A stretch of DNA of 64,000 nucleotides, taken from positions 1 through 64,000 of the forward strand of contig NZ_JARXYX010000011.1 in the NCBI RefSeq assembly GCF_029893585.1. The letters run 5' to 3'. This document shows positions 8,668-15,895 of the stretch, one piece after another. Position numbers and translations under genes: made by a program. The stretch is from Streptomyces sp. LBL. Its GTDB lineage: Bacteria > Actinomycetota > Actinomycetes > Streptomycetales > Streptomycetaceae. Position 1 is the stretch's first letter. Each line of letters opens with the position of its first letter. Under the pieces are notes generated by a model. That model did no database searches and had not been told where the DNA came from. It saw nothing but the letters and a program-made list of their open reading frames with translations.

Positions 8668-9838
8668 CGGGGACCTCCATCTCGATCGTGGTGCCCTTGT
8701 CGGGCTCCGATTCCACAGTCAGCGTGCCGCCGACGCCGCTGGCCCGGTCCCGCATGGAGACCAGACCGAGGTGGCGTCCCGCGCGGCGTATCCCGTTCGG
8801 GTCGAAGCCGCTGCCGTCGTCCGCCACGCGCAGGACGGCTCCGCCGCCGCTCCGGTCCAGGGTCACGTCGACGTGCTCGGCGCCCGAGTGCCGCAGAGCG
8901 TTGTGCAGTGCTTCCTGGGCGACGCGGAGCACTGCCTCCTCCTGGGCCGCGGGCAGGGCGCGGACACCGTGGCTCGTGAAGGTCACGCGCGCGGTGTGGG
9001 CTCGGTCGAGGACCTGGATCTGGGTGCGGAGGGTGGCGATCAGGCCGTCCTCGTCGAGGGCCGCCGGGCGCAGCTCGACGACCGCGGCGCGCAGTTCGTC
9101 GGCGGCCTCGGCGGCGAGCACGGCCACCTGGTGGAGTTCGCCCTTGGCGCGGGACGGGTCTCGGTCGACCAGGGCGGCGGCGGCCTGGGCGGTCAGGCGC
9201 AGGGAGAACAGCTTCTGGCTGACGGCGTCGTGGAGTTCGTGGGCGAGCCGGGAGCGTTCCTCGGCGATGGTGAGCTCGCGGCTGCGTTCGTAGAGGCGGG
9301 CGTTGGTGAGGGCGATGGCGGCGTGCTGGGCGAGGATGCCCAGCAGTTCCTCGTCCTCCTCCGTGAAGCCGCACCTTCCCTCTGGTGTGGAGCTCGGGGA
9401 GTGTGCCGGCTCTCCCCCCTCAGGGCGCAGCTTGTTGGCGAGGAAGAGGGCGCCCATGACCTCGTCGCCGTCACGGATGGGCAGTCCCAGGAAGTCGGAC
9501 ATCTCGGGGTGGGCCGAGGGCCAGCCCTCGAAGCGGGGGTCCTTGCGCACGTCGGCGAGCCGCTCGGGCCGGGCCTCGTGCAGCATCGCGGCGAGAATGC
9601 CGTGCTGGCGCGGGAGCGGGCCGATGGCCTTCCACTGCGCGTCGCTGACGCCGTCGACCACGAACTGGGCGAAGCCGCCGTGGTCGTCGGGGACACCGAG
9701 GGCGGCGTACTGCGCGTCGAGCAGCTCACGGGCGGAGGCGACGATCGTCTTGAGGACGTCGCGCACCTCCAAACGCCTGCTCATGGCCAGCAGCGCGGAA
9801 CTCACCGCGGCGAGGCCGGACGGAGGGCCTTTACTCAT
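8660..9838 (-). CDS. GAF-domain sensor histidine kinase
   Basis: Encodes 392 residues from the ATG at 9838 ([20 protein letters not shown]), with GTGAGGGC just upstream; the frame stays open much further but without good codon use. A GAF domain spans about 25-185 ([40 protein letters not shown]). A HisKA_3 dimerisation helix carries the phospho-His in [20 protein letters not shown] (about 205-235), and a C-terminal HATPase follows ([24 protein letters not shown]). There is no membrane segment, so it is probably a cytosolic sensor of a small ligand, redox state or gas. Cognate regulator at 8026-8667. Confidence 0.92.
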   Translation of the reverse strand: MSKGPPSGLAAVSSALLAMSRRLEVRDVLKTIVASARELLDAQYAALGVPDDHGGFAQFVVDGVSDAQWKAIGPLPRQHGILAAMLHEARPERLADVRKDPRFEGWPSAHPEMSDFLGLPIRDGDEVMGALFLANKLRPEGGEPAHSPSSTPEGRCGFTEEDEELLGILAQHAAIALTNARLYERSRELTIAEERSRLAHELHDAVSQKLFSLRLTAQAAAALVDRDPSRAKGELHQVAVLAAEAADELRAAVVELRPAALDEDGLIATLRTQIQVLDRAHTARVTFTSHGVRALPAAQEEAVLRVAQEALHNALRHSGAEHVDVTLDRSGGGAVLRVADDGSGFDPNGIRRAGRHLGLVSMRDRASGVGGTLTVESEPDKGTTIEMEVPGG

Positions 9839-10025
9839 GCCCTCACGGTACCGGCGGGGGGTGACAGTCCGTATCGGCCCGGTGGTGGCCGCCGGCTGGG
9901 CCGGAAGTCCTAGGGCGAAGGGCCTCGCCGGTTTGCGGCCCGCGTCCGACGCGGCCCGGGTGGCCCTGTTCCTACGTTGGCGGTACGCCGATCGGGAGGC
10001 GCCGAGGAACGAGGGGACGTGTGTC

Positions 10026-10721
10026 ATGCCGGTAGCGATCATCACGGGGGCCTCGAAGGGGCTGGGGCGGGCGCTGGCCGAGGCCCTGGCCGCGCGGGGG
10101 TGGGATCTGGTGCTGGACGCCAGGGGTATCGAGGCCCTCACGGAGGCGGCCGGGGCCGTGTCGACCCGTGGGACGCGCGTCACGGCCCTGCCCGGGGACG
10201 TCGCGGACGCCGGGCACCGCAGCGAGCTGGTGGCCGCGGCGTGGAAGCTCGGCGGGGTCGATCTGCTGGTGAACAACGCGAGCGCGCTGGGCGCCGAGCC
10301 GCTGGTCCGGCTGGAGGGGCTGCCCCTGGAGGGGCTGCGACGGGCGCTGGAGGTGAACGTGGTGGCCGCGCTCGGCCTGGTCCAGGAGGCGTTGCCCCAG
10401 CTGCGGGCGTCCGAGGCGGGCACGGTGATCACGGTCAGCTCGGACGCGGCCGCCGAGGCTTACGAGACATGGGGCGGCTACGGGGCGTCGAAGGCGGCCC
10501 TGGACCATCTCGCGGCGGTGCTGGGCGAGGAGGAGCCCGGGCTGCGGGTCTGGGCGGTCGACCCCGGGGACATGGCGACCGACCTGTACGCGGCGGCCGT
10601 ACCGGACGACGAGGACCCGCGGCCGGAGCCGGTCGGCGTGGTCCCGGCGTTCCTGCGGCTGCTGGACGAGCGGCCGGCGAGCGGCCGCTATGGGGCCCCC
10701 GCCCTGCTGGAGTCCCGATGA
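10026..10721 (+). CDS. SDR family oxidoreductase
   Basis: Encodes 231 residues. The Rossmann cofactor motif is TGASKGLGRALA (residues 7-18), NNAS is present near residue 88 and the catalytic YGASK near residue 155. The ATG at 10026 is preceded by GAGGGGACGTGTGTC. The stop overlaps the ATG of the QueA homologue (ATGA at 10718), so the two genes are translationally coupled. Substrate is unknown; the family reduces carbonyls with NAD(P)H. Confidence 0.88.
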   Translation: MPVAIITGASKGLGRALAEALAARGWDLVLDARGIEALTEAAGAVSTRGTRVTALPGDVADAGHRSELVAAAWKLGGVDLLVNNASALGAEPLVRLEGLPLEGLRRALEVNVVAALGLVQEALPQLRASEAGTVITVSSDAAAEAYETWGGYGASKAALDHLAAVLGEEEPGLRVWAVDPGDMATDLYAAAVPDDEDPRPEPVGVVPAFLRLLDERPASGRYGAPALLESR

Positions 10722-11851
10722 CGCTGGCGAGGGGGGTTCCCCCGCCCGAGCCCGTTCGAGGGTGGGGAAGGGCGCCGGAGGAGCTCTCGGCACGGGTGCC
10801 GGCCGAGCAGCGCGGGCCGGGGTGGGGCCGGGACCGCGTACGGCTGCTGGTGTCGCGGGGCACGAAGGTGTCCCACCACGCGTTCGCGGAGCTGCCCCGG
10901 CTGCTGCGGGCGGGGGACCTGCTGGTCGTCAACACCTCTGTGACGCTGGCCGCCGCCGTGGACGGGCGGATGGGGCACGCGCGCGTGGTGGTGCATTTCT
11001 CCACGCGCGGGGACGACGGACGGTGGGCGGTCGAGCTGCGGGATCCCGACGGAACGGGCACCACGCGCGCGCGGGCGGGTGGGCCTGCGAGGGCGGAGGT
11101 GCTGCTGCCGGCGGGGGTGCGGCTGGTGCTGGAGGAGCCGGTGGACGCGGGCAGCGAGCGGCTGTGGTGGGCCCGGGTCTTCGGAGCGGGGGTCCTGCGG
11201 TTGCTGCGGGAGTACGGGCGGCCCATCCGTTACGCCTACACGGAGCGGGACCAGCCGTTGTCCGTGTACCAGACGGTGTTCGCGCTGCCGTCGCCGGACG
11301 GGTCGGGCAGTGCGGAGATGCCGAGTGCGGCGCGGCCCTTCACCGCACGGCTGGTGGCGGAGCTGGTGGCCCGGGGTGTGCAGTTCGCGCCGATCACGCT
11401 GCACACCGGGGTGGCCTCGGCCCAGGCGCACGAACCGCCGTATCCGGAGCGGTTCGCGGTGCCGGAGGCCTCGGCGCGGTTGATCAACGCGGTGACGGCA
11501 GGACAGGGCGGGCGAGGTGGGCGGGTCGTGGCGGTCGGTACGACGGCCGTCCGGGCCGTGGAGTCGGCGGCCGACCCGGACGGCGTCGTACGCGCGCGTG
11601 CCGGGTGGACCGATCTCGTCATCACACCGGAGCGCGGGGTGCGGGTGGTGGACGGCCTGGTGACCGGGCTGCACGATCCGGAGGCCTCTCATCTGCTGAT
11701 GCTGGAGGCGATCGCCGGGCGGACCGCTGTCGCCCTTGGCTACGAAGAGGCTCTGCGTGAGCGCTACCTGTGGCACGAGTTCGGGGACGTGCACCTCATC
11801 CTCCCGAAGGAGGAGCCGGAGCCTCACACAGAGCATTGCGCCAGCAACTGA
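10718..11851 (+). CDS. queA: QueA-like S-adenosylmethionine:tRNA ribosyltransferase-isomerase
   Basis: Encodes 377 residues. QueA-type landmarks include LLVSRGTKVSHHAFAELPRL (about 44-63), LLRAGDLLVVNTSVTLAAAV, GRPIRYAYTERDQPLSVYQT (about 168-187), ARGVQFAPITLHTGVASAQA, VVAVGTTAVRAVES and VVDGLVTGLHDPEASHLLML. Canonical QueA moves the ribosyl part of SAM onto 7-aminomethyl-7-deazaguanine in tRNA during queuosine synthesis. No other queuosine gene (tgt, queG, queCDE) is in the window, and the protein diverges from proteobacterial QueA in the N-terminal part, so the exact substrate is uncertain. The start is fixed by the ATGA overlap with the SDR gene. Confidence 0.82.
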   Translation: MTLARGVPPPEPVRGWGRAPEELSARVPAEQRGPGWGRDRVRLLVSRGTKVSHHAFAELPRLLRAGDLLVVNTSVTLAAAVDGRMGHARVVVHFSTRGDDGRWAVELRDPDGTGTTRARAGGPARAEVLLPAGVRLVLEEPVDAGSERLWWARVFGAGVLRLLREYGRPIRYAYTERDQPLSVYQTVFALPSPDGSGSAEMPSAARPFTARLVAELVARGVQFAPITLHTGVASAQAHEPPYPERFAVPEASARLINAVTAGQGGRGGRVVAVGTTAVRAVESAADPDGVVRARAGWTDLVITPERGVRVVDGLVTGLHDPEASHLLMLEAIAGRTAVALGYEEALRERYLWHEFGDVHLILPKEEPEPHTEHCASN

Positions 11852-11940
11852 TGGTGAGACCGCACATGGCCCGATGTGAGCCCGGACATAGGGCGCAGGT
11901 CACGTACTAGGGGAAATAGGAGACAAACCCCTCCGACATG

Positions 11941-11975
11941 AACGGGGCAGACGTTCTAGTCTGTCCCGTTTTGCC
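11941..11975 (+). terminator. Terminator after the SDR-QueA operon
   Basis: AACGGGGCAGAC (11941-11952) pairs with GTCTGTCCCGTT (11959-11970) over 12 bp with one G-U pair. The loop is 6 nt (GTTCTA) and TTGCCCTT follows. Its position, 90 bases after the queA stop and upstream of the transglycosylase gene, suits a terminator or an attenuator. Confidence 0.72.
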
Positions 11976-12156
11976 CTTCCCTGATCCACTACCCGACATC
12001 GTATGTCACACCTTTGCCTGGGGTTTTTGCGGCCGCTAAGAATGGCTGCCGTCGCTCAGCGCCGTGGGTTCCGCCCGCGGCGTTTGTGCCGGAAGCACCA
12101 GCGTCCCCGTGGGACCGCGAGCGACCTCCGCGCTATTCGAAGAGGTCCATCCCGCC

Positions 12157-12990
12157 ATGCTCTCCATGCCTCCCATGCCTCCCATGCCCCGCATGCTCCA
12201 GGACGTCAAGAACCGAAGTCGCACCCTGGCCCGTAGGTACAAGGCTCTGACCCGTAGGCACAAGATCGGGATCAGCGGGGTCGCCGCGCTCGGTGCCGCC
12301 TCGATCGTCTTCACCGCGGTGCCCGGCGGCCACACCACCACGTCCGAGGCGGCGGTCACCCCGACACGGGTGACGTACAGCTCCGAGCAGCTCCAGGGCC
12401 CGCACAAGGGTTTCACCGAGCAGTTCGCCGGTTCCAGCCTGCAGGGCAAGGCCAAGGAGGCGCAGGAGAAGGCCAAGGCGGAGGCCCAGGCGAAGACCAA
12501 GGCCGCCGCGAAGGCTGAGGCGAAGGCCAAGGCCGCCGCGAAGAGGAAGGCCGCCGAGGCCGCCGCCAAGAAGAAGGCCGAGCGGGCGCACAGGGCGAAG
12601 AAGGCCGCGAACCGGTCCGCCAAGCGCACCCATCTCAGGCATGTCAGGCCCGTAGCCGCGAAGACCTACACCAACAACCTCAACGGCTGGATCAAGGAAT
12701 CCCTGGACATCATGAAGTCCAAGGGCATCCCGGGTTCGTACAACGGTCTGTACCGCAACATCATCCGGGAGTCCTCGGGCAACCCGAACGCGATCAACAA
12801 CTGGGACATCAACGCCATCAACGGCATCCCGTCGAAGGGGCTGCTCCAGGTCATCCCGCCGACGTTCCGGGCGTACCACGTCTCGGGCACGTCCTGGGAC
12901 ATATACAACCCGGTCGCCAACATCACCGCCGCCGCGAACTACGCGGCCGACAAGTACGGCTCGATGGACAACGTCAACAGCGCGTACTGA
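12157..12990 (+). CDS. Lytic transglycosylase-like (SLT domain) secreted protein
   Basis: Encodes 277 residues from the ATG at 12157 (MLSMPPMPPMPRMLQDVKN), with AGAGG upstream. A basic N-terminal region and one hydrophobic segment (about 46-62, GISGVAALGAASIVFTAV) give a signal anchor or signal peptide. An Ala/Lys/Glu-rich coiled-coil follows (about 103-155), and the C-terminal SLT-type domain (about 170-277) has IIRESSGNPNAINNWD, with the likely catalytic Glu in RESSG, and SKGLLQVIPPTFRAYH. This predicts a cell-wall muramidase acting outside the membrane. The upstream 300 bases carry a strong hairpin (11941) but no recognisable c-di-AMP riboswitch. Confidence 0.85.
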   Translation: MLSMPPMPPMPRMLQDVKNRSRTLARRYKALTRRHKIGISGVAALGAASIVFTAVPGGHTTTSEAAVTPTRVTYSSEQLQGPHKGFTEQFAGSSLQGKAKEAQEKAKAEAQAKTKAAAKAEAKAKAAAKRKAAEAAAKKKAERAHRAKKAANRSAKRTHLRHVRPVAAKTYTNNLNGWIKESLDIMKSKGIPGSYNGLYRNIIRESSGNPNAINNWDINAINGIPSKGLLQVIPPTFRAYHVSGTSWDIYNPVANITAAANYAADKYGSMDNVNSAY

Positions 12991-13017
12991 GGCCGCGCGG
13001 GCCTCTTCTACGCCGAG

Positions 13018-13048
13018 GGGCGGCACCCCCGCTGGGATGCCGCCCTTC
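13018..13048. terminator. Hairpin between convergent genes
   Basis: GGGCGGCA (13018-13025) pairs with TGCCGCCC (13038-13045), with TTCA after it. A shorter hairpin (GAGGCC/GGCCTC, 12989-13005) directly overlaps the transglycosylase stop. Together they probably serve both convergent genes. Confidence 0.6.
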
Positions 13049-13084
13049 ACCGTCGTACCAGAGCCGCACGTCGTACGGCGTCGA

Positions 13085-15667
13085 TCACTTGCGCATGACC
13101 TCGGGCTCGTGGCGGCGCAGGAAGCGGGACACGAAGAAGCCGCAGATCACGCCGAGGACGAGCAGGGCGGCCATGTCCATGCCCCAGGCTCCGACGGTGT
13201 GCTCCCACAGGGGGTCGTTGGCGCCACCCTCCTCGGGCGGGCTGATCTTGTTGAAGTCCAGCGTGGCGCCCGCCGCACCGACCGCCCAGCGGGACGGCAT
13301 GAGGTATGAGAACTCGTTGACGCCGACCGCGCCGTTCAGGGCGAACAGGCAGCCGGTGAACACGACCTGGATGATCGCGAACATGACCAGCAGCGGCATG
13401 GTCTTCTCGGCGGTCTTCACCAGCGAGGAGATGATCAGGCCGAACATCATCGAGGTGAAGCCCAACGCCATGATCGGGATGGAGAGCTCCACCATGGTGG
13501 CGCTGCCGAGGACCAGTCCCTGCTTCGGGATCTCCCGGCTGGCGAAGCCGATGACGCCGACCAGCAGACCCTGCAGCACGGTGATCACGCCGAGCACGAA
13601 CACCTTGGACATCAGGTACGCGGAGCGGGACAGGCCGGTGGCGCGCTCCCGTTCGTAGATGACCCGTTCCTTGATCAGCTCACGGACCGAGTTGGCCGCG
13701 CCGGCGAAGCAGGCGCCGACCGCGAGGATCAGCAGGACGGTGGTGGCCGTGCCGTTCGGGATGATCCGGCCCTGCGCGTTGGCCGGGTTGGGCAGCAGGC
13801 TGTTGCCGGAGTCGATGAGCAGGCTCACCGCGCCCAGGACCGCCGGCAGGATCACCATCAGCGCCAGGAAGCCCTTGTCGGAGGCGATCACCGAGGTGTA
13901 GCGGCGCACCAGGGTGATGAACTGGGACATCCAGCCCTGCGGCTTGGGCGGCTTCATCGCCTGCCTGGGCGGCATCTCTACGGACTGTGGTGCGACGGCG
14001 TCGATGTCCGCGGCGTACATCTGGTAGTGCTGCGAGCCCTTCCAGCGGCCCGCCCAGTCGTAGTCGCGGTAGTTCTCGAAGGCGGAGAAGACGTCGGCCC
14101 AGGTGTCGTAGCCGAAGAAGTTCAGTGCCTCCTCCGGCGGACCGAAGTAGGCGACCGCGCCGCCCGGTGCCATCACCAGGAGCTTGTCGCACAGGGCGAG
14201 TTCGGCGACGGAGTGGGTGACGACGAGGACCGTACGGCCGTCGTCGGCGAGGCCGCGCAGCAGCTGCATGACATCGCGGTCCATGCCCGGGTCGAGGCCC
14301 GAGGTGGGCTCGTCCAGGAAGATCAGCGACGGCTTGGTGAGCAGTTCCAGAGCCACCGAGACGCGCTTGCGCTGTCCGCCGGAGAGGGAGGTGACCTTCT
14401 TCTCCTTGTGGATGTCCAGCTTCAGCTCGCGCAGCACCTCGTCGATGCGGGCCTGCCGCTCGGCGGACGTGGTGTCGGCCGGGAAGCGCAGCTTCGCCGC
14501 GTACTTGAGGGCCTTCTTGACGGTCAGTTCCTTGTGCAGGATGTCGTCCTGCGGGACCAGACCGATGCGCTGGCGCAGCTCGGCGAACTGCTTGTAGAGA
14601 TTCCGGTTGTCGTAGAGGACATCGCCCTGGTTGGCGGGCCGGTAGCCGGTGAGCGCCTTGAGCAGGGTCGACTTGCCCGAGCCGGACGGGCCGATGACCG
14701 CGATCAGCGACTTCTCCGGGACGCCGAAGGAGACGTCCTTGAGGATCTGCTTGCCGCCGTCGACCGTGACGGTCAGATGGCGGGCCGAGAAGGAGATCTC
14801 ACCGGTGTCGACGAACTCCTCGAGACGGTCGCCGACGAGGCGGAACGTGGAGTGGCCGACGCCCACGATGTCGTTCGGGCCGAGCAGCTGCGAGCCGCCC
14901 TTGGCGATCGGCTGGCCGTTGACGTACGTGCCGTTGTGCGAGCCCAGGTCGCGGATCTCGAAGCGGCTGTCGGGTGTCGCGTGGAACTCGGCGTGGTGGC
15001 GGGACACCTGGAGGTCGGAGACGACCAGCTCGTTCTCCAGGGCGCGGCCGATACGCATCACGCGGCCCAGCGAGAACTGGTGGAACGTGGTCGGGCTGCG
15101 GTCGCCGTAGACCGGCGGCGCCCCCGCGCCACCACCGGGGGCCTGCTGCGCGTGCTGCTCGCCCGGACCCTGCTGCTGCGGCACGTGCGGCGCGGCCTGC
15201 TGCGGCTGCTGCCAGCCGGCCTGCGGGGCCTGCGGCTGCGGGGCATGTGACTGCGGGGCCTGCTGTGCCTGCTGCGGCGGGGCCGCCGCCCAGCCGGGGC
15301 CCGCGCCCTGGGCCGCGTACGGCTGTTGCTGCGGCTGGGCCTGCGGCGCGGCGACGGCCGCCGCGGCGCCGGGCAGGTCGAGGCGCGGTCCGTCGGTCGC
15401 GTTGCCGAGGTGCACGGACGAGCCGGGACCGATCTCCATCTGATGGATCCGCTGCCCCCGCACGAACGTGCCGTTGGTGCTGCCGTGGTCCTCGATGACC
15501 CAACCCCGGCCGCTCCAGCTGATCGTGGCGTGCCGCCACGACACCCTGGCGTCGTCGAGCACGACGTCCCCCTGCGGATCACGTCCGAGGGTGTATGGCC
15601 TGGACGCATCGAGCGTCCAGGTCCGTCCGTTCAATTCCAGTACGAGTTCCGGCACTCCATGCCCCAC
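13085..15667 (-). CDS. FHA-domain ABC exporter (fused ATPase and ABC-2 permease)
   Basis: About 860 residues. Two FHA phosphothreonine-binding domains come first: LGRDPQGDVVLDDARVSWRH with STNGTFV, then IGRALENELVVSDLQVSRHH with SHNGTYV. They are joined by a Gln/Pro/Ala-rich linker of about 85 residues. An ABC ATPase follows (GPSGSGKST, TSLSGGQRKRVSVAL, LIFLDEPTSGLDPG), then a six-helix ABC-2 permease to the C terminus. The layout matches the ABCG-like half-transporters of Mycobacterium (Rv1747 type), which are controlled by Ser/Thr kinases. Start choice: GTG at 15667 has GGGGGAC 7 bases upstream. An ATG at 15721 lacks a site, and GTG at 15655, which begins PELVLELNGRTW, is also possible. Confidence 0.9.
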   Translation of the reverse strand: MGHGVPELVLELNGRTWTLDASRPYTLGRDPQGDVVLDDARVSWRHATISWSGRGWVIEDHGSTNGTFVRGQRIHQMEIGPGSSVHLGNATDGPRLDLPGAAAAVAAPQAQPQQQPYAAQGAGPGWAAAPPQQAQQAPQSHAPQPQAPQAGWQQPQQAAPHVPQQQGPGEQHAQQAPGGGAGAPPVYGDRSPTTFHQFSLGRVMRIGRALENELVVSDLQVSRHHAEFHATPDSRFEIRDLGSHNGTYVNGQPIAKGGSQLLGPNDIVGVGHSTFRLVGDRLEEFVDTGEISFSARHLTVTVDGGKQILKDVSFGVPEKSLIAVIGPSGSGKSTLLKALTGYRPANQGDVLYDNRNLYKQFAELRQRIGLVPQDDILHKELTVKKALKYAAKLRFPADTTSAERQARIDEVLRELKLDIHKEKKVTSLSGGQRKRVSVALELLTKPSLIFLDEPTSGLDPGMDRDVMQLLRGLADDGRTVLVVTHSVAELALCDKLLVMAPGGAVAYFGPPEEALNFFGYDTWADVFSAFENYRDYDWAGRWKGSQHYQMYAADIDAVAPQSVEMPPRQAMKPPKPQGWMSQFITLVRRYTSVIASDKGFLALMVILPAVLGAVSLLIDSGNSLLPNPANAQGRIIPNGTATTVLLILAVGACFAGAANSVRELIKERVIYERERATGLSRSAYLMSKVFVLGVITVLQGLLVGVIGFASREIPKQGLVLGSATMVELSIPIMALGFTSMMFGLIISSLVKTAEKTMPLLVMFAIIQVVFTGCLFALNGAVGVNEFSYLMPSRWAVGAAGATLDFNKISPPEEGGANDPLWEHTVGAWGMDMAALLVLGVICGFFVSRFLRRHEPEVMRK

Positions 15668-15895
15668 TGAGTAGTCCCCCGATTTACCCCCATCAGAGGG
15701 GAGTCTAGGGATGTCGAACATCGTCGGGAACTATTTCAGGCTCGGCCCTCCGACCGAAAGTCGGCCCTTGTGAAGAAGGGATACGCCCGCTTCGACTGTT
15801 TCCGTTGACTGGGTTCAAACCGGGCCGGAGAGTGGTAATCCACGCGAGGGGGACATGCGCGGCCGCCGGCCGTGCCGCGGATCGGGGGGTCTGCC

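Noticed and set aside
11852..12156. c-di-AMP riboswitch upstream of the transglycosylase gene
   Set aside because: Such switches often precede cell-wall lysis genes in Streptomyces, but I could not find the conserved core; only a hairpin terminator is clear.
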